Below are positions 1 to 7,749 of a DNA stretch of 64,000 nt, piece by piece (the first letter of the stretch is position 1; the number at the start of each line of letters is the position of its first letter). The stretch is from CAVQSS01 sp963746605 (GTDB taxonomy: Bacteria; Desulfobacterota; RBG-13-43-22). Both the position numbers and the translations under genes were made by a program. The DNA lies in contig CAVVCH010000061.1 in assembly GCA_963746605.1 (NCBI GenBank), forward strand, positions 1 to 64,000, read 5' to 3'. The notes under the pieces are model-generated. The model was not told where the DNA came from. It saw only the letters and a program-made list of their open reading frames with translations, and searched no databases.

Positions 1-313
1 CTCAACTGCGGTCAAGCAGTTCTTCGACGGCAAACAAAAAATCGGAAAAAAGCACCGAGCGAATACTTCAATCAGTTCTATATCGCCGCCGTCTCTTGGG
101 AAACCTACTTGCCCGAAACGATCAAGGGCTGGCCGAATCACAACATCATTATCGGTAGCGATTTTGATCACGGCGACGCAGTGGCAACCTGGCCCAAAAC
201 GATCCAGACCATCAAGTCTATGCCTGGATTGTTGGAAGAGGACAGAAAAAGTGTTGGGCGGTAATGCCATGCGGTTGTTTGGCTTGAACGGTAACGGGAC
301 AGCCGGGCACTGA
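1..313 (+). pseudogene. amidohydrolase-2 family C-terminal remnant
   Basis: The window opens inside a coding remnant. Frame 1 reads a metal-dependent TIM-barrel hydrolase C-terminus: a GSDFDHGD segment, like the final Asp-bearing strand of Amidohydro_2 proteins, then a helix containing MPGLLEED. Near position 250 the frame shifts by +1 and continues as GGNAMRLFGL, the usual closing motif of the family, to a stop at 311-313. The 5' end lies outside the window. The frameshift and the broken genes that follow suggest a dead copy, though a single-base sequence error cannot be excluded. The substrate cannot be inferred. Confidence 0.55.
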
Positions 314-522
314 GAAAATTTTCGAGGTCGTGGACTGGCAGTTCTACATCTGCACGCTCGGCGGCAGTCTGACCTAGGTCCCGGCCGCCTTCGCGCGATC
401 GCCCGCGGATGCGAAACTAGAGGCGCAACCGGATTCCTTGATCCGGGCGCAAATGCGGGATTGTCGATCACGACTTTCATATTCAGCCAACTCTGTGGAC
501 GGAATCGTAGGACCTCGCAAGC

Positions 523-926
523 ATGACTGAGAGAAGCGCTGGCAAGGAAGAAGAAGGGGTTTTCCTTTTCCTGACCTCAAATATTTCCGCGAAAACCATC
601 CCGTATTTTACTATCCGCCTTTGAGTTCGTGGTTCATCCGACGAGGGCGGATCCTTACAATCAAGCATCGCATCGGCCAATCGGGCCCTGCTTACTTTCC
701 CGACGGCGAACGCTTCGACATTTTGCGAAAACCGGGTAAGCACTTGAGCTTTGGCCACGGCCCGCATGGTTGTCTTGGGGCTTTGTTGGCTCGGGAGGAA
801 GCGCAAATCGCCCTCGAAACACTATTCCGACCGATGCCTCGGCTGGCACTGGATGAAAGCAGAGAGATTCAGTGGTACCGGAATGCCGGCAATCGCGGGC
901 CCATTACGTTGCCTTTGACCTTTTGA
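523..926 (+). pseudogene. cytochrome P450 remnant with large internal deletion
   Basis: The C-terminal part carries the P450 heme-thiolate loop FGHGPHGCLG, with Cys as the axial heme ligand, preceded by AYFPDGERFDI and followed by the L-helix. Immediately upstream, in the same frame, is FPDLKYFRENHPVFYY, which resembles the N-terminal region of bacterial P450s. Only about 20 codons separate the two, so roughly 250-300 residues (I-helix, ExxR) are missing. An ATG at 523 (MTERSAGKEEEG) fits the start but is in another frame. The gene is not functional as read. P450s are unusual in strict anaerobes, so transfer followed by decay is likely. Confidence 0.7.
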
Positions 927-1004
927 TGCCCGCGAACTGAACGGCCAACGACAGGCGTGAGTTGACGGCCGCGTCAAATCGCCTCGGCCCTTAAGGAGAA
1001 CTCC

Positions 1005-1090
1005 ATGGAACCAAAAAGAAATCTTTGAACTCTACACAGCGGCCCTCGACCGGAGTGATCTCAAGGCCATGGCCGCTCTCATCCACGACC
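1005..1090 (+). pseudogene. SnoaL/NTF2-like N-terminal remnant
   Basis: A good ribosome-binding site (AAGGAG at 993-998) precedes ATG at 1005. The first frame stops after seven codons. A +1 shift in the run of five A at 1013-1017 restores KEIFELYTAALDRSDLKAM, the first helix of SnoaL-like/NTF2-fold proteins. The similarity ends abruptly near 1090, where the sequence changes to the tail of a histidine kinase. It is a truncated, frameshifted remnant. The family assignment rests on one helix only. Confidence 0.4.
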
Positions 1091-1186
1091 GGCACGACCT
1101 TTACCGTCATCCTGCCCGTAACCACCTTTCCGGCCCCGGAATTAAACCCCAAAACGGAAAAGACGGGAGGGACCGCCGTTCCATGA
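1091..1186 (+). pseudogene. histidine kinase C-terminal tail (truncated upstream kinase)
   Basis: One frame reads GTTFTVILPVTTFPAPEL and continues to a TGA at 1184-1186. GTxFTVxLP is the usual last strand of the HATPase domain of sensor kinases. The rest of that kinase is missing; its 5' side is replaced by the SnoaL-like fragment. The stop overlaps the ATG of the next kinase as ATGA, the usual sign of translational coupling, so the locus probably once encoded two tandem kinases. Confidence 0.5.
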
Positions 1187-2613
1187 AGATTATGCCCTCG
1201 ACCATCCGGGGACAGGTTACCATGGCGTTTTCGGCCTGCTTCCTGTTCATGGCCCTGATGATCGGCATTAATTACAGTAATTTTTACCGGCTAAGCGGCT
1301 CGATGCAGTTCTTTGAAATCGCCGAGGACCTGAACAGCAGCCTGCTGGAAATGCGGCGTTACGAAAAAAATTTCTTTCTTTATCAAAAAGAAAATGACTT
1401 TGAAGAAAACCTGACCTACACCAACCGGCTGGCCTTGATCCTGCAAAGGGAAAAGGAAAACCTGGTTGGTTCCATAGGGAAAGAAAATTACGATCGCTTT
1501 CTGAAATATACGGGCGAATATTCTACTCTGATGGAGAAATTGAGAAAAAATCCCCGGAATCAAGAGGAAAGCCTGAGCCTTCAGGAAAGGATTCGGGGGA
1601 CTGGGCAAAATCTCCTGGTTCTTGCTGATCAACTCATCAATAACGAACGCCGTGAAATCCACCAGCGTCTGCAACGCATGATCTCCTTCCCCATGGTCAA
1701 CCTGGTGCTTCTGGTCCTGCTGCTCGGCTTTGTGGTTTTTTTTATCGGGGAAAAGATCATCCGCCCCCTGGCCCGGATTACCCGGGAATCCGAGGCCATC
1801 GCCCAGGGTATTTTTCAAGGAAAGATTTCACCCCTTCGGGGGAATTCCGATAACGAAATTTGCCACCTGACCGACGCCCTGAACCGAATGATGACCGAAT
1901 TGGAAAGCCGCCAAGAGCAACTGGTGCAATCCCGCAAGATCGCCGCCGTCGGTTCGCTCACTTCGGGGATCGCCCACGAAATCAATAATCCGATCAACAA
2001 CATCGTCCTGACCTTGGAAACCCTGGCCGAAGACAATCAGACCCTGAAACCGGAAGAGCGGCTGCAACTCTACCAGGAGGCCCTCGATCAGGCCGACCGG
2101 GCCAGTGACATCGTAAAAAATCTCCTGGAATTCTCCCGGGCCAATCATCCCCGGGTGGAAGAAGTATCGTTGGAAGAACTCATCGATAAAACCATCCGCC
2201 TGCTGAACAATGAATTCAAAGTGCATCACATAAAAATATCCAAAGATATAAAATGGTCGTTCCCCCGGCTGCTCCTCGATAAAAGCGGCTTGCAGCAGGT
2301 GTTGGTCAATCTGATCATGAACAGCATTCAGGCCATGCCCAAGGGAGGGAAGTTGAGCCTGATCCTGGATCGGGTCAATCAGGAAGCCCGAATCGACATT
2401 AACGATACCGGTCCGGGCATCCCTGCGGAGAACCTGAGTCGTATTTTTGATCCCTTTTTCACTACGAAGAAAGAGGGGACCGGTCTGGGCCTTTCGGTAA
2501 GTTATAATATCCTCCAAAAACAGGGAGGACGGATAGAAGTGCGGAGTACGGAAGGCCAGGGGACCACCTTTTCCCTGTATCTCCCTTTTTCCGAGAAGTC
2601 CTTCGGCATCTGA
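1183..2613 (+). CDS. membrane sensor histidine kinase
   Basis: Two-component sensor kinase of 476 residues. A membrane segment lies near residues 12-31, followed by a mostly helical periplasmic sensor region (about 35-165) and a second membrane segment (about 168-190, rich in Leu/Val/Phe). A HAMP linker follows, then HisKA with phospho-acceptor His in GIAHEINNP (about residue 265), then HATPase_c with N-box VNLIMNSIQAM, G1 DTGPGIP and G2 TGLGLS. The frame stays open upstream to 1069, but those codons belong to broken genes. ATG 1183 is chosen because it overlaps the stop of the preceding kinase remnant and has GGGAGGG upstream. The likely partner is the regulator at 2772. The signal is unknown. 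Confidence 0.88.
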   Translation: MKIMPSTIRGQVTMAFSACFLFMALMIGINYSNFYRLSGSMQFFEIAEDLNSSLLEMRRYEKNFFLYQKENDFEENLTYTNRLALILQREKENLVGSIGKENYDRFLKYTGEYSTLMEKLRKNPRNQEESLSLQERIRGTGQNLLVLADQLINNERREIHQRLQRMISFPMVNLVLLVLLLGFVVFFIGEKIIRPLARITRESEAIAQGIFQGKISPLRGNSDNEICHLTDALNRMMTELESRQEQLVQSRKIAAVGSLTSGIAHEINNPINNIVLTLETLAEDNQTLKPEERLQLYQEALDQADRASDIVKNLLEFSRANHPRVEEVSLEELIDKTIRLLNNEFKVHHIKISKDIKWSFPRLLLDKSGLQQVLVNLIMNSIQAMPKGGKLSLILDRVNQEARIDINDTGPGIPAENLSRIFDPFFTTKKEGTGLGLSVSYNILQKQGGRIEVRSTEGQGTTFSLYLPFSEKSFGI

Positions 2614-2771
2614 AACAGGCCCTTTTGTCAGTTTCACTTTGAAACAGAATCTCTGATTTTTGGAGATCTTATTTTATAACATTTTGAGATGACTTCATTT
2701 TTACTGTTTGGCATTCAATTTGTAGTAAGGGTTCATAACTAATCCAGCATTTTTCACCCAAAGGAGAAACG

Positions 2772-3164
2772 ATGGGGAAGCCGATAGAATTGTTGATTTT
2801 AGATGACGAACCGATGGTCGGTCAGCGTCTCAAGCCGGCCCTGGTGAAAGAGGGCTACCGGGTGGAGGTCTACACGGTCCCAAAAGAGGCTGTCGCCCGA
2901 CTGGAAGAGAAAAATTTTGATATTGTCGTGACGGATATCCGGATGGAAGAATTGGATGGCCTGCAGGTATTGGAGCGCGTCCTTAAGCGGTCGCCCCAGA
3001 CCAAGGTCATCATGATCACCGGATACGCCACCCTGGAAATGGCCCACGAATCATTGAATAAAGGGGCCTTTGATTTTATTGCCAAGCCGTTTCGAATCGG
3101 AAAAATCCGGGACACGATCCAGAGGGCTGCCAAGGCCTTGAACGTAATCCGGGATGAATCTTGA
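2772..3164 (+). CDS. single-domain response regulator (REC only)
   Basis: A 130-residue receiver domain with no output domain. The acidic pocket is DDE at residues 11-13, the phospho-acceptor is Asp55 in VVTDIRM, the Thr switch lies in MITGYA, and the conserved Lys is in FIAKPF near residue 105. The ribosome-binding site is AAGGAG just before ATG. It lies 158 bp after the kinase gene and is presumably phosphorylated by it. CheY-like stand-alone receivers act through protein contacts or in phosphorelays, so the output cannot be told from sequence. The C-terminal helix is complete, so truncation is unlikely. Confidence 0.88.
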   Translation: MGKPIELLILDDEPMVGQRLKPALVKEGYRVEVYTVPKEAVARLEEKNFDIVVTDIRMEELDGLQVLERVLKRSPQTKVIMITGYATLEMAHESLNKGAFDFIAKPFRIGKIRDTIQRAAKALNVIRDES

Positions 3165-3247
3165 CAACGTTTCGGAAAAAATAACTTTTACCTGAAACCG
3201 CGGAACCTTCCAAGGAAAACCGCCTTTTCCCGGGGAAAGGGGAGGAA

Positions 3248-3406
3248 ATGAAAATCCACCGCAGCAGCATGGAAAAGATACTTGATCAACAAGAGGATGA
3301 CACTATCATTACCAACCCCAAGCAACCCATCAGGACCTTTTTCCGAAAGATTCGATATCTGTTCTCTCTGGGAAAGGAAAAAATAAGAAAAGGTTCTAAG
3401 TCCTAA
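3248..3406 (+). CDS. small hypothetical protein (52 aa)
   Basis: A short ORF with a strong ribosome-binding site (GGGGAGGAA directly before ATG). It encodes 52 residues, begins MKIHRSSMEKIL and ends in a very basic tail (FFRKIRYLFSLGKEKIRKG). I recognise no domain. It follows the response regulator by 83 bp on the same strand and may be co-transcribed. Its reality rests on the ribosome-binding site and position alone. Confidence 0.4.
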   Translation: MKIHRSSMEKILDQQEDDTIITNPKQPIRTFFRKIRYLFSLGKEKIRKGSKS

Positions 3407-3499
3407 ACCTGTTTTTAGAGGCATGCCCGTTGGGCATAGCCCGATTTCCATCCGCCCGCCTTTTCCTTGCCTAGAGGGTCATCTCCTGATTTTTTAGAC

Positions 3500-3590
3500 G
3501 CTTCGCCCTTTTGGATGGGCACCCATCTCTATCTGAGAGGGGCATTGGGTCTCGGCGAAAGGGTTTACCAAAGGTACTCCGGACTTCGAA
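3500..3590 (+). repeat. dispersed intergenic repeat A, copy 1
   Basis: Begins near GCTTCGCCCTTTTGG, contains GGGTCTCGGCGAAAG and ends near CCAAAGGTACTCCGG. A second forward copy lies at 20702-20785 and an inverted partial copy at 3725-3815. The block 3537-3566 is an exact reverse complement of 3725-3754 (30 bp). The 3407-3980 gap holds no other gene I can support. Confidence 0.75.
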
Positions 3591-3724
3591 TCCGGGCCTA
3601 AGTTTCTAACTTTATTTAAAGAAGGCCCATACTCCAAGTCTCTTGACGCCTCTCAGGCTGGCCCTTCCTCCTGGAAGATTTGAAAACACAGGGGCCGGGT
3701 TAGAACGTAAAAAAGCAATGTGGA

Positions 3725-3815
3725 AAACCCTTTCGCCGAGACCCAATGCCCCTCGGAGGCCGATTTCAGACCGAGTGCTATATAAAATGGCCACCTACCC
3801 AAAAGGGCTAATAAC
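3725..3815 (-). repeat. dispersed intergenic repeat A, copy 2 (inverted)
   Basis: Reverse-complement copy of the element at 3500-3590. Positions 3725-3754 match 3537-3566 perfectly on the other strand. The outer end, around 3797-3810 (ACCCAAAAGGGC), matches the CCCTTTTGG end of copy 1. The middle is divergent. The two copies could form a long stem with about 160 bp between the arms. Confidence 0.7.
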
Positions 3816-3984
3816 CATAGCGCCGGAACCCAGAGGCCGTTGTCACTGACGTGCAGTAATAACTTCATGCATGCTCCTTCCTTAAGCGGCTAAGATTTCA
3901 GGGCGACTACCATTTATTATTCGTTTGCTCCTTAAAAATAGCCGAAGTGAATCAGAGATATCAATTCGTGGTTACTTTTTTTGC

Positions 3985-4015
3985 TTGACAATTATATATC
4001 GTATCGATATATAAT
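3985..4015 (+). promoter_or_regulatory. padR promoter with palindromic operator
   Basis: A -35 TTGACA (3985-3990) is followed by a perfect inverted repeat at 3991-4015: ATTATATATCG, TAT, CGATATATAAT. Its right arm ends in the -10 TATAAT (4010-4015, 19-bp spacer; TATATA at 4008-4013 gives 17 bp). A further half-site ATATATCG lies at 4025-4032, next to the ribosome-binding site. PadR regulators commonly repress their own promoters from such AT-rich dyads, so autoregulation is inferred. Confidence 0.7.
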
Positions 4016-4043
4016 TTGTTTAACATATATCGAGGTAATAAAC

Positions 4044-4577
4044 ATGGAAATCAGGTCCATCTTACTGGGATTTCTCACCCGCCAGTCGTTGACCGGGTAT
4101 GAGTTGAAAAAACGATTTTCCATCTCCTTCTCTTTTTTTTCCGGCGTAAGCTACGGGTCCATCTATCCGGCCCTGAAGAAAATGGAAAGAGAGGGACTGG
4201 TGACGCAACAGTTGGAAATTCAGGATGGTCCGCCCAACCGGAAAGTCTACTCCATCACCGCTGCCGGTCGAAAGGTATTTATTGAGGCGCTTACGGCCCC
4301 TTTTCACTGGGAAATGCCGAAGAATACCTTTTTGACTCGCCTTTTTTTCTTCGCCCAGCTCTCCCCGAAAGAACGGAAAGCGGCCGTCCGCAGTCATCTG
4401 GAATCTCTGAAAGAGACGCAGCGACAGCTCCAATCGACCCGATCGGAAATCGAGGACCGGGCCGACTTCTACCAGCTTCAGTGTTACCATTTTGGGCTAC
4501 GGTTTTACCAGGACACGATCCGAAATGTATCTCAAGTGCTTCAGGCCTTGGAAAAGACGCCGGAAAAGGAGGATTAA
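4044..4577 (+). CDS. PadR-family transcriptional regulator
   Basis: A 177-residue regulator. The N-terminal winged helix (about residues 1-85) has the PadR signature: ILLGFLTRQSLTGYELKKRF, then SYGSIYPALKKMEREGLV, then the wing with NRKVYSITAAGRKVF. The C-terminal half is helical, with charged heptads (about 105-175), as in the PadR Vir_act_alpha_C dimerisation domain. The frame is open to 3981, but ATG 4044 has GAGGT at a proper distance and lies downstream of the promoter and operator. It is followed after 3 bp by the membrane-SCP2 gene, so it probably controls the 4044-6756 operon and itself. The ligand is unknown. Confidence 0.88.
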   Translation: MEIRSILLGFLTRQSLTGYELKKRFSISFSFFSGVSYGSIYPALKKMEREGLVTQQLEIQDGPPNRKVYSITAAGRKVFIEALTAPFHWEMPKNTFLTRLFFFAQLSPKERKAAVRSHLESLKETQRQLQSTRSEIEDRADFYQLQCYHFGLRFYQDTIRNVSQVLQALEKTPEKED

Positions 4578-4580
4578 TCC

Positions 4581-5635
4581 ATGGAATCGTTGAGCCGGTC
4601 TCGCCAGCTTTTTTTGATGATCGCCCCGTTTCCGGCCCTGGCCTTTTTTAAAATTTGGGCCTCTCTTGAACCCTCGCCCACCAGCCTGACCCTGGTCAGT
4701 CTGCTACTCTTAATCTACTGCCTGGCCGTATTGGGAATAGCCCGCCGCTGGGACAAACCAACCTATTTTGACTGGGTCATCGCTGTGTATTTTGCGGTTG
4801 TTTTCTCGTCCTTATTGATTTGGCCGGTTTCCGCCGGGCCATTCCTTTCCCGGTATGCCGTTACCGGCATTTATGCCTGTCTCTTTACGGCGGCTTTTTT
4901 TCCTCCTCTCCTGGGGTTGGACCCCTTCACCTATCATTATGCCAAGAAATCCACCCCCCGGGATTTTTGGGAAAACCCGTTTTTTATTCAAATCAACCTG
5001 CTGATGACCTGGGCCTGGTCAGGGATATTCGCGGTCTGTCTGCTCTCCAGCCTCTATCCTTCCGTTTTCACCAGGGCGTTGATACCCTTGGCCCTGATCC
5101 TGGGAATAGGGCTGCCCTTCAATTTGCGATTTCCTGATTTCTATCTAAAGAGGAAGGGACTGCCCTCCCTGGCCGAGCAAAAGCGACTGTCGGCCGAAGG
5201 GGCGACCGGCCAAGAACAAGGCCCTTCATCGAGGCCTCTTGCCGGAAAGCGCCTGGGAGGCCGTTTCCCGCATGCCGGATTTTTTCAACCCGCGAGACGG
5301 CCGGGAACCTTGACGCGGTAATCGGTTTCACCGTTTCGGGTGCCGAGAACTTCGAGGCCTACCTGGTTATTCAGGCCGGGACCTGCCGTCTGGAAAAGAG
5401 TCCTTCCCGAAAACCCGATCTGATGATCCGTACTCCAGCCGAAGTCTGGCTGGGCGTTACCCGTGGGGAGCGGGACGGCCAACAGGCCTTTTTTCAAAAG
5501 GCCTATCAGGCGGAAGGGGACCTGGGGCTCCTGATCCGAATGAAAAATATCTTCAGCGGCGCTACCGCCTCATCCTATCGGCTGGAACCAAAAGAAAAAA
5601 CCACCGTTCACGAGGAAAGTTCCCCAGACCCCTGA
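4581..5635 (+). CDS. membrane protein with C-terminal SCP2 domain (frameshifted)
   Basis: The first frame encodes about 190 residues with about six hydrophobic segments (near 12-30, 36-52, 64-84, 90-112, 135-157, 165-183). The frame then changes twice, each time by +1: between about 5170 and 5215, and at about 5310. Reading through gives LPESAWEAVSRMPDFFNP, then DAVIGFTVSGAENFEAYLVI, and ends as GDLGLLIRMKNIF before a stop at 5633-5635. This tail is an SCP2-like sterol/lipid-binding domain and a close relative of the tail of the next gene (PDLxI, DGQQ, GDLxLLxRM). Restored length is about 350 residues. The indels resemble the sequence errors elsewhere in the window. The function of the membrane part is not recognised. 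Confidence 0.65.
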
Positions 5636-5682
5636 TCCGGGGGTTCAAATCCATAACCAGCACTTCAAGAAAGGAGTCTTCC

Positions 5683-6756
5683 ATGAAAGTATTAGCCCTA
5701 AACTCCAGCCCTCGAGGCGAAGGCCAAAGCCAGACGGAATTTCTGTTAACGCACCTGGTCCAGGGCATGCAGGATGCCGGCGCCGAGGTGGAGGTGGTCG
5801 CCCTGCGCAAGAAAACTATTAAAAACTGCATCGGCTGTTTCACCTGCTGGACCAAAACGCCCGGTATCTGCATCCATCAAGATGATATGACCAAGGAACT
5901 TTTTCCCAAGTGGCTGGCTGCTGATCTTGTTGTTTACGCCACTCCTCTTTATCACTATACGGTCAATGCCGCCATGAAAGCCTTTATCGAAAGGACCCTG
6001 CCGGTCCTTCAACCCTTTTTCGAACTGCGCGACGGCGAAACCCGGCATCCCTTCCGAAGCCAACCTCCCAAGGCGGTCGTGCTCTCGGTGGCCGGTTTCC
6101 CCGAACGATCCGTATTTGATCAGCTCTCCTCCTGGGTTCAGTTCATTTTCGGCCGGAACGGTTTTCTGGTGGCTGAACTGTATCGCCCGGCTGCCCAGTC
6201 TCTTTCATTTCCTCCGTTCAAGGACAAGGCCCGGGAGATCCTGGAGGCCTTTCGGATGGCCGGCCGGGAAATTGTGGAACAAAAAGCCGTTTCAACCGAA
6301 ACCCTGGCCAAGGCCAATCAGGAGATCATAGAGGACAAAGAGGCCTTGGCCCAAATGACCAATCTTTTCTGGAAGACCTGCATCGCGGAAAAGGTGAGTC
6401 CGAGGGAATTCGATGAAAAAGGGCTTATGCCTCGACCGGATTCCGTGGACTCCTTTATGATGATCATGCCCATGGGTTTCAACCCCGAAGGGGCCGGGGA
6501 CACCAAGGCGGTCATTCAATTTGACTTTTCAGGGGAAGTGGAAGGATCCTGCTATTTCCGCATTGAAAAGGGCCGTCTTGAAGCGCAAAAGGGAAAGGCC
6601 GAGAAGCCGGACCTGACCATCGAAGCCCCCTTCGAGATCTGGATGGACATCGTGACCGGCAAGGCCGACGGCCAGCAGATGTTCATGGAACAAAAATACC
6701 GGGTGAACGGCGACCTGTCTCTATTGATGCGGATGAATCAGCTTTTTGGAAGATAA
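5683..6756 (+). CDS. flavodoxin-fold NAD(P)H oxidoreductase fused to SCP2 domain
   Basis: A 357-residue two-domain protein. Residues 1 to about 190 form an FMN-reductase/iron-sulfur-flavoprotein-like flavodoxin fold: LNSSPRGEGQSQTEFLL is the FMN phosphate loop, CIGCFTCW near residue 47 is the CxxCxxC-type motif of that family, and ATPLYHYTVNAAMKAFIER follows. After a helical linker, about 255-357 is an SCP2-like domain ending NGDLSLLMRMNQLF. The ribosome-binding site is AAAGGAG, 48 bp after the preceding gene, whose tail has the same SCP2 fold. A redox enzyme acting on a lipid-like substrate held by SCP2 is inferred; neither substrate nor cofactor is proven. Confidence 0.78.
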   Translation: MKVLALNSSPRGEGQSQTEFLLTHLVQGMQDAGAEVEVVALRKKTIKNCIGCFTCWTKTPGICIHQDDMTKELFPKWLAADLVVYATPLYHYTVNAAMKAFIERTLPVLQPFFELRDGETRHPFRSQPPKAVVLSVAGFPERSVFDQLSSWVQFIFGRNGFLVAELYRPAAQSLSFPPFKDKAREILEAFRMAGREIVEQKAVSTETLAKANQEIIEDKEALAQMTNLFWKTCIAEKVSPREFDEKGLMPRPDSVDSFMMIMPMGFNPEGAGDTKAVIQFDFSGEVEGSCYFRIEKGRLEAQKGKAEKPDLTIEAPFEIWMDIVTGKADGQQMFMEQKYRVNGDLSLLMRMNQLFGR

Positions 6757-7056
6757 AACCCAATGGTTAAGACCGACTCATTCTGGCCGACGGAGTTGGT
6801 CTGGGCACCGGCGGGCTTAGCAGTTATTTTAATATTGATTAGTATTCATGCGGTTTCAAAATGAAATTTGGAACAAGCACTGGAGTTCACTTCAGGGGCG
6901 ATCCTGTTGAGATTAAGAACCACCCTGTTTTTTACCCGAAGGGAAAGCCGTATGAGGCCGCATCTCCTTCGTTCTCAAGGGCTCGCGGTATAGGAATACA
7001 GCTTCGCCCTTGACGCCTCGGATCTGCGGCCCCCTCGGCTTTTGCAACATCCGGGT
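6757..7056. other. intergenic gap, nothing supported
   Basis: Three hundred bases between the flavodoxin-SCP2 gene and the convergent marR-like gene. I see no ORF with a ribosome-binding site, no strong hairpin with a T-tract and no match to the repeat families found elsewhere in the window. Confidence 0.4.
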
Positions 7057-7545
7057 TTACGACCCGACAGGCGGTTCGTCCTTTAAAGCATCCGCAAACT
7101 TCCGCATGAGTCGCACCAGCTCATCGATGTCGTGTGCGTCCCACGTCTGGAAAATGCCGCGGCCAATCCTCTCGCGCGCGGCGTCGATGAGGTTGGTCAT
7201 CGCCTTACCTTTCGGGGTGATGTTTGCCTCGCGCACGCGGTGGTCGGTGGCTCTTCCCTGGCGCTCCACCAGACCCAGGCTTTCGAGCTTGGCGACCTGA
7301 CGGCTGACGGTGGTGTAGTTGCGCCCCACGCGGTCGGCCAACTCCACCACGCCGATCGGTCCTAACCGCTCGATGCCTACCAGCAGCGGAAACAGGGCGC
7401 GATCGAGCGCTATGCCGGCTTCCCGAACAATCCTCTCGTCACCTTGCGGGCGGTTCATGACGCTGACGATGTCGATCAGCGCCCCGTGCAACGTCCTGAT
7501 CTGTTCGGAAATATGTGCATAATGCACTTTTTTTCTTGACGGCAT
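7057..7545 (-). CDS. MarR-family transcriptional regulator
   Basis: A 162-residue winged-helix regulator. The DNA-binding core is LGPIGVVELADRVGRNYTTV (helices 2-3), then SRQVAKLESLGLVERQGRATDHRV (recognition helix and wing, DxR), then a long C-terminal helix. AGGAGG precedes ATG 7545. The gene is divergent from a truncated quinone-oxidoreductase-like ORF, with a TATGTG/CACATA dyad between them, the usual layout for a repressor of a detoxifying reductase. Composition is GC-rich compared with the neighbours (runs of GCG/CGC codons), which together with the broken target gene suggests horizontal transfer. Confidence 0.88.
   Translation of the reverse strand: MPSRKKVHYAHISEQIRTLHGALIDIVSVMNRPQGDERIVREAGIALDRALFPLLVGIERLGPIGVVELADRVGRNYTTVSRQVAKLESLGLVERQGRATDHRVREANITPKGKAMTNLIDAARERIGRGIFQTWDAHDIDELVRLMRKFADALKDEPPVGS
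7511..7527. promoter_or_regulatory. second MarR operator-like dyad
   Basis: GTGCAT-A-ATGCAC is a perfect inverted repeat inside the first codons of the marR-like gene. It shares the TATGTGCAT core with the intergenic dyad at 7560-7580. A second operator is plausible, but it could be chance within coding sequence. Confidence 0.35.
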
Positions 7546-7559
7546 CGTGGCCTCCTAGT

Positions 7560-7580
7560 ATATGTGCATTATACACATAT
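7560..7580. promoter_or_regulatory. MarR operator-like dyad
   Basis: ATATGTG, seven bases, then CACATAT forms a 7-7-7 inverted repeat between the marR-like start (7545) and the divergent oxidoreductase remnant (7606). Position and symmetry fit a MarR dimer site controlling both directions. Confidence 0.55.
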
Positions 7581-7605
7581 AATTGGGAAATGAAAGAAAA
7601 TTGGC

Positions 7606-7701
7606 ATGAAAGCTGCCATCGTTCAAGGAACCGGGCAAACACTTGTCTGTGGGGATTTCGCAGAGCCGGTGCCGTCCTTCCGGCGAGAACCGCCCGCCTG
7701 A
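7606..7701 (+). pseudogene. zinc-type/quinone oxidoreductase N-terminal remnant
   Basis: ATG 7606 begins MKAAIVQGTGQTLVCGDFAE, typical of the first strand pair of MDR-family quinone oxidoreductases, then runs to a stop after 31 codons. The rest of the roughly 330-residue enzyme is absent; the DUF4405 gene follows at once. It was probably the target of the divergent MarR regulator before a deletion. Confidence 0.5.
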
Positions 7702-7749
7702 TCGAGAGGATGGGCCAAAAATTTGGCATTGGGATTAAGGGCTGGATTT

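Noticed and set aside
1069..1182. N-terminal extension of the sensor kinase from ATG 1069
   Set aside because: These codons translate fragments of other genes in the wrong frame; ATG 1183 overlaps an older stop and starts the membrane segment.
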